In this document: positions 13,682 through 20,866 of the stretch, one piece after another
Layout of the letters: each line of letters opens with the position of its first letter
Numbering within the stretch: the first letter of the stretch is position 1
Source of the DNA: Oscillospiraceae bacterium
GTDB lineage: Bacteria > Bacillota > Clostridia > Oscillospirales > Ruminococcaceae
Assembly: GCA_900757485.1 (NCBI GenBank)
Contig: CAAEOA010000116.1
Location: 1 to 20,866 of the forward strand
Direction: 5' to 3'
Length of the DNA stretch: 20,866 nucleotides
Notes under the pieces: model-generated
What the model saw: the letters and a program-made list of their open reading frames with translations, nothing else
Told to the model about the DNA's origin: nothing
Databases searched by the model: none
Translations under genes and position numbers: made by a program

Positions 13682-14602
13682 ATGGATATGGCGTTGGTAA
13701 TAGTATCGGCTTCGGTAACTTCATTTATATTGATCCTTCTTCTTTTAGGTCCTTTAGGCAAGAATGCCGATTTAAAAGCCCGCCGTATTTCAGATGCCGT
13801 AAGAAAAGTTAAAGTAGAAAAGTATGAAGAACTGGAAAAATCTTTTTACGATCGTTTTTTTAAACCGATTATTTCCGGTATTTTACGGAGAATGGCCTTT
13901 CTGATTCCGAAGAACAAACGACAGGATAATAAGGCTTTGGAAAAGGCGCTTCGATATGCCGGTATTTCACTTTCCGTTTCAGAGTACACTGCCGTAAAGA
14001 CGGTTGTGCTGCTGCTTTCTTTTTTGACAGCCTTTATGATTGCGTTCGGGCTGGTAAGAGATATGGGGATACGGCTGCTAATTTTGACGGTAGGATTGCT
14101 GATTGGAATTGTGAGCCCAATTCTTTTTTTACGATCCAAAACAGAAAAAAGACGCACTCAGATCCAGCATCAATTGCCGGAGGTTATGGATATTCTGATG
14201 GTGAGCGTAGAGGCAGGCTTGGGATTGGATGAAGCTATTTCACAGATGGCCGGAAAGATGAAAGGCGTTATCGTGGACGAATTTCAAATGGTTCTGCGTG
14301 AAACGCAAATGGGCAAGCCCAGGAAGGAAGCTTTTGCAAGACTTGCCGAATGCGCCGACATCCAGGAATTAAAAGTGTTTGTTTCTGCTGTGATTCAGGC
14401 GGAGCAGCTTGGAATACCGATTAAAAACGTGCTCGCCGTACAGTCGGCTTCGATGCGTGATATGCGGCGGCAAATAGCACAGGAAAAGGGTATGAAAGCT
14501 CCGGTGAAAATGATTATTCCAATGGTTGTTTTTATTCTTCCGGTACTGATTATCATTTTAATGGCACCGGTAGCGATTCAATTGATGGAGCAATTTAAAT
14601 AA
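13682..14602 (+). CDS. tadC: Tad platform protein TadC (type II secretion F domain)
   Basis: Second platform protein, 306 residues, paired with TadB. An N-terminal span leads to a basic cytosolic region, two central spans (VVLLLSFLTAFMIAFGLV and LLILTVGLLIGIVSPILFL), the T2SSF domain with MDILMVSVEAGLGLDEAISQ and VSAVIQAEQLGIPIKNVL, and a C-terminal span rich in Ile/Val. AGGAAGG lies about 4 bases before the ATG. The 90-base gap after tadB contains no clear terminator or promoter, so it is read as part of the same operon. Confidence 0.92.
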   Translation: MDMALVIVSASVTSFILILLLLGPLGKNADLKARRISDAVRKVKVEKYEELEKSFYDRFFKPIISGILRRMAFLIPKNKRQDNKALEKALRYAGISLSVSEYTAVKTVVLLLSFLTAFMIAFGLVRDMGIRLLILTVGLLIGIVSPILFLRSKTEKRRTQIQHQLPEVMDILMVSVEAGLGLDEAISQMAGKMKGVIVDEFQMVLRETQMGKPRKEAFARLAECADIQELKVFVSAVIQAEQLGIPIKNVLAVQSASMRDMRRQIAQEKGMKAPVKMIIPMVVFILPVLIIILMAPVAIQLMEQFK

Positions 14603-14626
14603 ACCCCAAAATGAGAGGTAATGTTG

Positions 14627-14986
14627 ATGAAAATCGGTAACGTATATATAGGCTCCCTGCTGATCTTTGAAAAAATAAGAATCGCGGATACTTTTTTTAG
14701 ACGATTCATGGGATTGATGGGGAAAAAAAGTTTTGATGGATTTTCGGGACTTTTGTTGCTTCCCTGTGATCAAATTCATACTTTTTTTATGAAAATGAAT
14801 ATTGATGCGGTATATCTGGATCACAATATGAAAGTAATTTCTGTTATGCCCTGCATTGATACCGGAAAAATCATGCCGAAGGTCAAAAATGCCCGGTCAG
14901 TTTTGGAATTGCCGGAGGGAATGGCTGATAAGTACGGTATTCGGACTGGGGATATTCTTTCGGTTATGAGAGCTGCAACAGAATAA
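14627..14986 (+). CDS. DUF192 family protein in the Tad operon
   Basis: 119 residues matching the DUF192 domain throughout: RFMGLMGKKSF, GLLLLPCDQIHTFFMKMNID, VYLDHNMKVISVMP, ARSVLELPEGMADKYGIRTGD. The family forms a small beta-barrel of unestablished function. The conserved Cys and His of PCDQIHT are present. Unlike many members there is no signal peptide, so it should be cytosolic. The ATG at 14627 has GAGAGG 8 bases upstream; ATG at 14621 is too close to it. It starts 24 bases after tadC, so it is very probably cotranscribed, and a role in pilus assembly is inferred from that alone. Confidence 0.85.
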   Translation: MKIGNVYIGSLLIFEKIRIADTFFRRFMGLMGKKSFDGFSGLLLLPCDQIHTFFMKMNIDAVYLDHNMKVISVMPCIDTGKIMPKVKNARSVLELPEGMADKYGIRTGDILSVMRAATE

Positions 14987-15136
14987 TGATGAAACAATCC
15001 GGCTTATAATCATTCAAGTTCGGCACAAGAAAATAATATTTTTCATGCTCCGGCTGTTTTTTGATAGAAATGCACAGCGGATGAATAAAAACCTTGCCCG
15101 GCAAGGGAGCAAATACAGAAAAGAACGGTGATTAGT

Positions 15137-15784
15137 ATGCATACTGAAGGTATTGATATGCAACCTGCATTTTACACCAAAGGTGTTACCTTTAAAACAA
15201 AACTTTTAGGATATGAAAAAAAGGATGTTGATGAGTATTTGGCAAATCTTCATAATACGATGCAGTCATCGTCAGCCTCCTATGAAGAAAAAACAGATCA
15301 GCTCAAAAACAACCTGAAGATGGTAACCAAAGAAATGGAAACCGTGAAAAGCAACTATGCAGCATTGGAGCAAGAAAATCAAAATCTGGCTGCCAAATTG
15401 GAATTGGTGGAGGATCAATCGGCAAATATTGAAAGACTGATGCTGGAAAATGAAAACATGAAAAAGCAGATAGAAGAGAATGAAAACTATGTAAGCATTG
15501 CCGCTGAAATGAAAGCTAAAAATGTTTTTCTGGAAAGCAGACTGCAACAGTATCAGTTAGCAGAAGAACAATTGACCTTGAAACAAAAAGAACTGGAAAA
15601 TATGATGTATCAAAAAGAACAAGCGGCAAAAGAAAGCACCTATCAATATAAATCTGAGATTGCCGAGTTGAATGCAAAAATGCAGCTTGTTGGGGAACGG
15701 CATCAGAATGAACTGGCGAAACTTAGGGAAATGCTTTTGGATATTGATGAAAAAATAAAGGCGTTTTCAGATTCCTCTTTATAA
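15137..15784 (+). CDS. DivIVA-like coiled-coil protein
   Basis: 215-residue protein. The first 40 residues contain the DivIVA/GpsB-type membrane-binding signature (FKTKLLGYEKKDVDEYLANL). The rest is a long Glu/Lys/Gln-rich coiled coil (about residues 45-205) with regular leucines. DivIVA proteins bind curved membrane and recruit partners to poles or division sites. Its position behind the Tad genes suggests a polar or septal anchor for the pilus machine, which is inference; it might serve division independently. The ATG at 15137 is preceded by GGTGATT; an in-frame ATG at 15158 is possible. A 150-base gap to the DUF192 gene has a small CCTTGC/GCAAGG stem but no clear promoter. Confidence 0.75.
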   Translation: MHTEGIDMQPAFYTKGVTFKTKLLGYEKKDVDEYLANLHNTMQSSSASYEEKTDQLKNNLKMVTKEMETVKSNYAALEQENQNLAAKLELVEDQSANIERLMLENENMKKQIEENENYVSIAAEMKAKNVFLESRLQQYQLAEEQLTLKQKELENMMYQKEQAAKESTYQYKSEIAELNAKMQLVGERHQNELAKLREMLLDIDEKIKAFSDSSL

Positions 15785-15897
15785 TTTGACAAAAACCTCA
15801 TTAGATTGAAATACCGTTTGGAAATTGGGATTGTTTGCAGTTGTAAGATGTCTGTGGATTTATGCCGCAGCATAATGAGCGATCAACAAATTGCAGT

Positions 15898-15926
15898 TTG
15901 ACACAGCACAAAATATCCCATATAGT
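15898..15926 (+). promoter_or_regulatory. Strong promoter upstream of a short leader or small RNA
   Basis: TTGACA (15898-15903), 17-base spacer, TATAGT (15921-15926). Transcription would start near 15933, about 50 bases before an intrinsic terminator. The preceding 110 bases after the DivIVA-like gene hold nothing recognisable. Confidence 0.75.
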
Positions 15927-15978
15927 AAAAACAACGAAAAAAGAAAACCCTTTTTATAGGGTCAATCAATATTTGCTT

Positions 15979-16025
15979 AAAAACAGACAAAGGCGTTTGA
16001 TTCACAAACGCCTTTGTCTGTTTTT
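15979..16025. terminator. 21-bp perfect hairpin terminator (works in both directions)
   Basis: Arms 15979-15999 and 16005-16025 are exact complements around ATTCA. The plus strand ends in a run of U (16021-16026 overlap the arm end) and the minus strand also ends in U. It would end transcripts from the promoter at 15898 and any read-through from the Tad operon. Confidence 0.85.
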
Positions 16026-16101
16026 TATACCAACTATTATCAGGCAAATATATTGTTCCATACGCAATGCCGAAACAAATTCAAAAGGAATGGTGATTTT
16101 T

Positions 16102-16215
16102 ATGTCGAATGCAGAAATTATGTTAAAAAACGTAGGTATGACCTACAAGACAAATGGCAATAGAGATGTTACCGCATTAACCAATGTTACCATGAATCAG
16201 GACAGCAAGCTGTAA
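16102..16215 (+). pseudogene. N-terminal remnant of an ABC-transporter ATP-binding protein
   Basis: A 37-codon ORF with a good translation start (AAAAGGAATGGTGATT then ATG). The product opens MSNAEIMLKNVGMTYKTNGN and continues RDVTALTNVTM, the usual first strand pattern of MacB/LolD-type ABC ATPases (LKNVSKTY...ALKNVSL). It stops before any Walker A motif, so no ATPase can be made. A GGACAGCAA/TTGCTGTCC stem (16199-16207 with 16225-16233) overlaps the stop. No remainder of an ABC gene follows before the TetR gene, which points to deletion. It could alternatively be a small protein in its own right. Confidence 0.5.
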
Positions 16216-16263
16216 CGCAAAGTTTGCTGTCCCGATTTGTGTCTTTACAGGGATGGTCTGCGC

Positions 16264-16292
16264 TTGATTTTTCTTCTTGCTTATGATAAAAT
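16264..16292 (+). promoter_or_regulatory. Promoter of the TetR-type regulator gene
   Basis: TTGATT (16264-16269), 17-base spacer, TAAAAT (16287-16292), about 29 bases before the start codon. The outer bases TTGATT and AATCAA form a loose inverted repeat that might allow autoregulation. Confidence 0.7.
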
Positions 16293-16320
16293 AATCAAAA
16301 CGTGAGGGAAGGGAAGGAAA

Positions 16321-16896
16321 ATGGCACAGTTTACCAAGAAGGCTATTATAGAGGCTTTTATCGAGTTGCTCGGAGAACGACCGCTTGATAAAATTACTGT
16401 AAAAGATATCGTTACACGCTGTGGCGTTAACCGTAATACGTTTTATTACTATTATCAGGATATTTATGCTCTGGTTGCAGATATTTTCGAATTGGAAACA
16501 CAGCGTATTCTCGGCGATAATATGGAATATGATTCCTGGCAGGATGCTTTTTTCAGAGCCACTGATTTTGCGCTGAAAAACAAACAGGGAATTTATCATA
16601 TCTATAAGTCGATGAGCCGGGAACAGCTTGAAAATTATTTGAATCGGGTAACATATGATAGTATGCTCCGCTTTGTAAAATCGCAGGCACAGGATATTTC
16701 TGCCCCTGAGGAAGATATTCGGATTATTGCTTTGTTTTATACCCATGCCCTGGTTGGTATGGTATTGCAGTGGTTAAACGACGGAATGAAAGAAGATCCT
16801 TACCGGTATATCAATGAGGTCGCCAGGCTGTTTGACGGAAACATTCGTTATACTCTTTCCAAAAACAGTAAAACGGCACAAAAATCAGACAAATAG
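16321..16896 (+). CDS. TetR/AcrR-family transcriptional regulator
   Basis: 191-residue one-component repressor. The N-terminal helix-turn-helix is clear: ITVKDIVTRCGVNRNTFYYY (about residues 25-44) with the FYYYYQDIYAL continuation seen in TetR proteins of the DhaS/TetR_C_8 type. The C-terminal ligand-binding half is all-helical and its ligand cannot be read from sequence. GGGAAGGAAA precedes the ATG. It is followed by its own terminator and then the HdeD-MMPL operon in the same direction, so it most likely controls that operon. Confidence 0.9.
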   Translation: MAQFTKKAIIEAFIELLGERPLDKITVKDIVTRCGVNRNTFYYYYQDIYALVADIFELETQRILGDNMEYDSWQDAFFRATDFALKNKQGIYHIYKSMSREQLENYLNRVTYDSMLRFVKSQAQDISAPEEDIRIIALFYTHALVGMVLQWLNDGMKEDPYRYINEVARLFDGNIRYTLSKNSKTAQKSDK

Positions 16897-16927
16897 CTTT
16901 TGATGTCTGTTTTTTATACATTTTAAA

Positions 16928-16962
16928 GTCCATGCACAAAACTTGTGCATGGACCTTTTTTT
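16928..16962 (+). terminator. Intrinsic terminator of the TetR gene
   Basis: Twelve-bp perfect stem GTCCATGCACAA / TTGTGCATGGAC around AAC, followed by C and seven U. It begins 31 bases after the TetR stop. Confidence 0.9.
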
Positions 16963-16967
16963 GTCTG

Positions 16968-16996
16968 TTGATGCCATTTTGAACGTGACATATAAT
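16968..16996 (+). promoter_or_regulatory. Promoter of the HdeD-MMPL operon
   Basis: TTGATG (16968-16973), 17-base spacer, perfect TATAAT (16991-16996), 80 bases upstream of the HdeD-like gene. Confidence 0.75.
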
Positions 16997-17008
16997 GATT
17001 TATGAAAT

Positions 17009-17022
17009 CGAAAAGTATTTCG
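17009..17022. promoter_or_regulatory. Candidate operator palindrome
   Basis: CGAAA-AGTA-TTTCG, a 5-bp inverted repeat starting 12 bases after the -10 box, in a position where a bound TetR-type repressor would block transcription. Assignment is by position and symmetry only. Confidence 0.35.
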
Positions 17023-17076
17023 GATATTACGGTGATCATGATACAGTATTGCCTGAAGAAAGGAAGGAATAAGGAA

Positions 17077-17655
17077 ATGAAAACGATAAAGCAAGCAAAG
17101 GTTTTTTATGTTATTTGCTCTGTACTATTGTGTATCGTCGGAGTACTTTTGATTATTTTTCCGAATGTATCTGCGATTACGCTTTGTTATGTGATCGGAA
17201 CTATTGCAGCGCTCTGCGGCGTGGCGAAAATTGTCGGGTATTTTTCGCATGATCTTTATAATCTTGCATTTCAGTTTGATCTTGCACTCGGTATCTTCAT
17301 GACTGCCGTAGGTGCCATTATGCTCATCAGTCCCGAAAAAGTGACGAAATTTTTTTCTGTGATGATCGGACTGTTTGTGATGGTTGACGGTGTCTTTAAA
17401 CTTCAAACCGCTGTTGATGCAAAACGTTTCGGTTTATCGAACTGGTGGCTGATATTGATTGGCGCATTGCTGTGTGTGGCATTTAGTCTGATATTGATTA
17501 TTCACACAGACAGCGGCTCCGGTATCATGATGATTTTGGTAGGAATATCATTGCTAATCGATGGCATACAAAATCTGTTTAATGCGCTTTACACAGTCAG
17601 AATTATGAAGATGGATTCTAAAGACAAATATTATAGGGGAGATCATAATGATTAA
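17077..17655 (+). CDS. HdeD-like (DUF308) membrane protein
   Basis: 192-residue integral membrane protein with about six hydrophobic spans arranged as three DUF308 pairs (for example AKVFYVICSVLLCIVGVLLI and WWLILIGALLCVAFSLILII), matching the HdeD/DUF308 family. The short cytosolic tail is charged. HdeD in enteric bacteria is linked to acid resistance, but members in Firmicutes have no settled role. The ATG at 17077 has AAGGAAGGAATAAGGA upstream; the frame opens earlier at 17002 without a ribosome site. It overlaps the MMPL gene by 8 bases (ATGATTAA), which indicates translational coupling. Confidence 0.85.
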   Translation: MKTIKQAKVFYVICSVLLCIVGVLLIIFPNVSAITLCYVIGTIAALCGVAKIVGYFSHDLYNLAFQFDLALGIFMTAVGAIMLISPEKVTKFFSVMIGLFVMVDGVFKLQTAVDAKRFGLSNWWLILIGALLCVAFSLILIIHTDSGSGIMMILVGISLLIDGIQNLFNALYTVRIMKMDSKDKYYRGDHND

Positions 17656-19738
17656 ATTTGGTAAATCAATCGTGAAATTTCGTATACCGATTCTAATCAT
17701 CGCGGGATTATTGCTGATCCCGTCGGTGTTCGGAATGTTGGGGACGAGAATAAACTATGATATGCTAAACTATTTGCCCGATGATATTGATACCGTTATC
17801 GGACAGGACGTATTAATGGAGGATTTCGGCAAAGGCGCTTTTTCTTTTGTAATGGTCGAAGGGATGGAGGATAAAGAGGTTTCAACTCTAAAATCCGAGA
17901 TCGAAAAAGTAGAGCACGTTGATACGGTGGTATGGTATGACAGCCTAATGGACACATCGGTACCTAAAGAAATTTTGCCGGATAAATATTACAATGCTTT
18001 TAATTCCGGCGATGCAACCATGATGGCGGTGTTTTTTGACACCTCTACTTCAGCCGATGAAACAATGGACGCCATTCGGGCTATTCGAAAAGTTGCCGAT
18101 AAGGATTGCTTTGTAACCGGCATGTCGGCGCTTGTCACCGATTTGAAGGACCTTTGCGAAAGAGAAGAACCGATCTACGTCGGACTGGCAGTGCTGTTAT
18201 GCTGTGCGGCAATGATGCTGTTTATGGATAACTGGTTGGTGCCTTTTGTCTTTCTTGCCAGCATAGGAGCAGCCATTTTGCTCAACTTAGGTACAAACTA
18301 TTTTCTGGGTGAGATATCGTATATCACCAAAGCGTTATCTGCGGTACTTCAGCTGGCGGTAACGATGGATTATTCAATATTTCTGTGGCACAGCTACGAA
18401 GAACAGAAAGAACGCTTTGACAATGATAAACAGCGTGCTATGGCGCATGCGATTAAAGCGACGATTACATCGGTGGTCGGTAGTTCAATTACAACGGTTG
18501 CGGGCTTTATTGCGCTGTGCTTTATGAGTTTTACGCTCGGAAAAGATTTGGGTATTGTTATGGCGAAGGGCGTTATATTCGGTGTGATTGGCTGTGTTAC
18601 GACCTTGCCGGCACTAATCCTTGTTTTGGATCGTCCGCTTACAAAATTGATGCATCGTCCGCTGATACCGAGAATGAAAAAGACTTCTGCCTTTATTGTC
18701 AAACATTCATGGGTGTTTTTGGTAATATTTGCAGTCGTGGTGGCTCCGGCATACTGGAGTTATTCTCAGACAAACAAAGAGCTCTATTATGATATGAGCG
18801 AGTGTTTACCTCAGGATATGGAATATGTAATAGCCAATTCTAAATTACAGGAAAAATTTAAAATCGGTTCCACACATATGATTTTGGTAAGCACGGATAC
18901 TTCTGATAAGAATGTCCGAAACATGGCTGATGAAATGGAGAAAGTGGACGGAGTAAAATATGTGCTGGGGCTTGAGTCGGTAGTAGGCTCTCTTGTACCG
19001 GAAGAGATGATTCCGGAGTCGATACAAAGCATTTTGAAAAGCGATCAATGGGAACTTATGCTGGTAAACTCAGAGTACACTGTGGCAAGCGACGCGGTAA
19101 ACAGTCAGTTGGACAGCTTAAACAGCATCCTGAAAAAATATGATAAAAACGGAATGCTGATCGGTGAAGCTCCTTGCACTAAGGATATGATTGAAATTAC
19201 CGACCATGATTTCCAGGTTGTAACGGTCATATCGATTGCTGCAATATTTGTGATTATTTTACTGGTCCTAAAGAGTGTTTCACTGCCTGTAATTCTTGTT
19301 GCAGTCATCGAATTTGCAATATTCATTAACCTTGGTATTCCGCATTTGACCGGAACCTCGCTCCCGTTTATCGCCCCTATCTGCATCAGTACCATACAGC
19401 TTGGCGCGACGGTCGATTATGCCATATTGATGACAACCAGATATAAGCGGGAACGCTCGCTCGGAAATGACAAGAAAACTTCGGTAACCACTGCATTGGA
19501 AACATCAATGCCGTCTATTATGGTAAGCGCATTAGGCTTCTTCGCCGCCACCTTTGGCGTTGCGGTATATTCTGATATTGATATTATCAGTTCTATGTGC
19601 AGCCTTATGGCACGAGGCGCCATTGTCAGTATGTTGTGTGTTATCTTTGTATTGCCGGCGATGTTTATACTGCTTGATAAGGTAATATGTGCCACCAGTT
19701 TGGGCTTTAAATCAAAGAAAAGTAACGGAGGAATTTGA
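17648..19738 (+). CDS. MMPL/RND-family transporter
   Basis: 696-residue transporter with the duplicated RND layout: span 1, an outer loop domain (about 35-175), five clustered spans, span 7 (about 352-370), a second outer domain (about 375-520) and five more spans. Both halves keep the proton-relay type aspartate in span 4: AVTMDYSIFLWHSYEE (D241) and GATVDYAILMTTRYKRE (D590). MMPL proteins export lipids, fatty acids or hydrophobic compounds, and Firmicute members are often under TetR-type repressors. The start overlaps the HdeD-like gene and the next gene begins 2 bases after its stop. The substrate is unknown. Confidence 0.92.
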   Translation: MIKFGKSIVKFRIPILIIAGLLLIPSVFGMLGTRINYDMLNYLPDDIDTVIGQDVLMEDFGKGAFSFVMVEGMEDKEVSTLKSEIEKVEHVDTVVWYDSLMDTSVPKEILPDKYYNAFNSGDATMMAVFFDTSTSADETMDAIRAIRKVADKDCFVTGMSALVTDLKDLCEREEPIYVGLAVLLCCAAMMLFMDNWLVPFVFLASIGAAILLNLGTNYFLGEISYITKALSAVLQLAVTMDYSIFLWHSYEEQKERFDNDKQRAMAHAIKATITSVVGSSITTVAGFIALCFMSFTLGKDLGIVMAKGVIFGVIGCVTTLPALILVLDRPLTKLMHRPLIPRMKKTSAFIVKHSWVFLVIFAVVVAPAYWSYSQTNKELYYDMSECLPQDMEYVIANSKLQEKFKIGSTHMILVSTDTSDKNVRNMADEMEKVDGVKYVLGLESVVGSLVPEEMIPESIQSILKSDQWELMLVNSEYTVASDAVNSQLDSLNSILKKYDKNGMLIGEAPCTKDMIEITDHDFQVVTVISIAAIFVIILLVLKSVSLPVILVAVIEFAIFINLGIPHLTGTSLPFIAPICISTIQLGATVDYAILMTTRYKRERSLGNDKKTSVTTALETSMPSIMVSALGFFAATFGVAVYSDIDIISSMCSLMARGAIVSMLCVIFVLPAMFILLDKVICATSLGFKSKKSNGGI

Positions 19739-19740
19739 TT

Positions 19741-20866
19741 ATGTCAGCTGATAAAAACAGAAAAAAATATACGGAAAAATTGATATCCGTGCTCCTTGCG
19801 ACACTGCTGTGCTGTAGCGGAATCAGCGCGCTGGCGATGAATGCCGTAAATCAGGCATCTGATCAGGACAATACCGGATCTGCTGTTGATTCCACAACAA
19901 ACGAAACTTCAGATAAGGCGGAAGCGGGTAAAAATGAAACAGTATACGTTCTTGCAAAAGCGGATGGGTCGGTTGAAAAAATTATCGTAAGCGATTGGAT
20001 TAAAAATTCAATGGATGCTGCCAGTTTAAAAGACCGAAGCGACTTGAAGAATATCAAGAATGTAAAAGGAGAGGAAACTTATACGCTTGATACCGACGGA
20101 ATGCAGGTTTGGGATGCGCAAGGCAAGGATATTTACTATCAGGGCACTATCGATAAGTCTCTTCCGGTGGATCTTTCACTGAAATACACCCTTGACGGAC
20201 AACCGATATCGCCGGAAGAACTTGCCGGTAAAAGTGGAAAAGTAACCCTTCGATTCGACTACACGAACAATCAATATGAATATGTTGAAATCGATGGAGA
20301 AAAGACAAAAATAAATGTTCCGTTTATTATGCTTACCGGTATGATTTTAGATAATGATCATTTTAGGAACATTGAGGTTACTAACGGTAAGATAATTAAT
20401 GACGGCGATCGCACCGCAGTTATCGGATTTGCGCTTCCGGGCATTCAGGATAATCTCGGTATTGATAAAGAAAAAATGGAAATTCCGTCTTATGTTGAGA
20501 TCAGCGCGGAAGCAACTGATTTTGAGTTGTCTGCCACGATGACACTGGCAACCAACAGTGTGTTTAACGGAGTTGACCTTAGTAAAGCTGACAGCTTGCA
20601 TTCACTGAAAGATAAAATGTCTACACTGACCGACAGTATGGCGCAGTTGATAGACGGTTCTTCTCAGCTTTACAGTGGTCTTTCCACTTTGCTGAACAAG
20701 TCAGAGAAACTGATACAGGGGATTCATACGCTTGCGGGTTATTCCGGTCAGATTTCGGACGGTGCCGTATCTATGAACCGTTATTTAAAAGAAGCAGTTT
20801 CAAACAATGCCGATTTGAACAACGGTGCAGAAACAGTATTCAATACGCTGCTTGCCACAGTCAGCA
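19741..20866 (+). CDS. Exported or membrane protein resembling YhgE/Pip-type MMPL accessory protein (partial)
   Basis: 375 codons from an ATG with GGAGG 9 bases upstream; the frame is open to the window end. A Lys-rich start and one hydrophobic segment (LISVLLATLLCCSGISALAM) act as signal or anchor. An acidic low-complexity linker follows, then a beta-rich outer region (about 65-290). The last visible part has the DGSSQLYSGLSTLL and GAVSMNRYLKEA pattern, the start of the helical Gly-Leu repeats seen in YhgE/Pip-type proteins that neighbour MMPL transporters. C-terminal membrane spans would be expected beyond the edge. It is read from the HdeD-MMPL transcript and probably acts with the transporter. 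Confidence 0.7.
   Translation, partial: MSADKNRKKYTEKLISVLLATLLCCSGISALAMNAVNQASDQDNTGSAVDSTTNETSDKAEAGKNETVYVLAKADGSVEKIIVSDWIKNSMDAASLKDRSDLKNIKNVKGEETYTLDTDGMQVWDAQGKDIYYQGTIDKSLPVDLSLKYTLDGQPISPEELAGKSGKVTLRFDYTNNQYEYVEIDGEKTKINVPFIMLTGMILDNDHFRNIEVTNGKIINDGDRTAVIGFALPGIQDNLGIDKEKMEIPSYVEISAEATDFELSATMTLATNSVFNGVDLSKADSLHSLKDKMSTLTDSMAQLIDGSSQLYSGLSTLLNKSEKLIQGIHTLAGYSGQISDGAVSMNRYLKEAVSNNADLNNGAETVFNTLLATVS

Noticed and set aside
15862..16101. ORF leading in frame into the ABC-ATPase remnant
   Set aside because: It crosses a promoter and a 21-bp terminator stem and lacks a ribosome site; the start region just before 16102 is convincing.

Overview
The window reads as chromosomal DNA of a low-to-moderate G+C monoderm Firmicute of the class Clostridia, probably an Oscillospiraceae/Ruminococcaceae-like anaerobe. 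The basis is strong GGAGG ribosome binding sites, TTGACA-17-TATAAT promoters, a guanine riboswitch on xpt, a class-I cyclic-di-GMP riboswitch, and a Tad pilus locus with no outer-membrane secretin. The lineage call is inference; no rRNA is present.

Left part (1-3660, all on the minus strand): a purine-salvage transcript and a separate flavoprotein gene. The purine transcript starts at a near-consensus promoter (1931-1959), passes a guanine-type riboswitch with an enlarged L2 loop and an intrinsic terminator, then reads xpt and a BMP-family lipoprotein gene that runs off the left edge. A COG2509-type FAD-dependent dehydrogenase follows with its own promoter.

Middle (3660-6560): a solitary tRNA-Pro(GGG) whose promoter appears to have been split by a ~148-bp element made almost entirely of seven small hairpins, flanked by a 17-bp direct repeat that duplicates the -10 box. 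After the tRNA terminator come glf (UDP-galactopyranose mutase) and a GT2 glycosyltransferase, a cell-surface glycan pair closed by a 23-bp perfect hairpin.

Tad pilus operon (6620-15790, plus strand): a promoter, a c-di-GMP-I riboswitch and two tandem intrinsic terminators precede a prepilin peptidase (TadV), Flp pilin, TadE and TadG pseudopilins, CpaB/RcpC, TadZ/CpaE, the TadA/CpaF ATPase, TadB and TadC. Downstream, and probably cotranscribed, are a DUF192 protein and a DivIVA-like coiled-coil protein. Pilus assembly is therefore likely gated by c-di-GMP at the RNA level.

Right part (15790-20866, plus strand): a short promoter-terminator unit (candidate small RNA or leader), a 37-codon remnant resembling the N terminus of an ABC-transporter ATPase, and a TetR-type regulator. 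These are followed by an HdeD-like membrane protein, an MMPL/RND-type transporter and a partial exported protein resembling YhgE/Pip accessory proteins. The last three overlap or nearly abut and look like one export operon controlled by the regulator.
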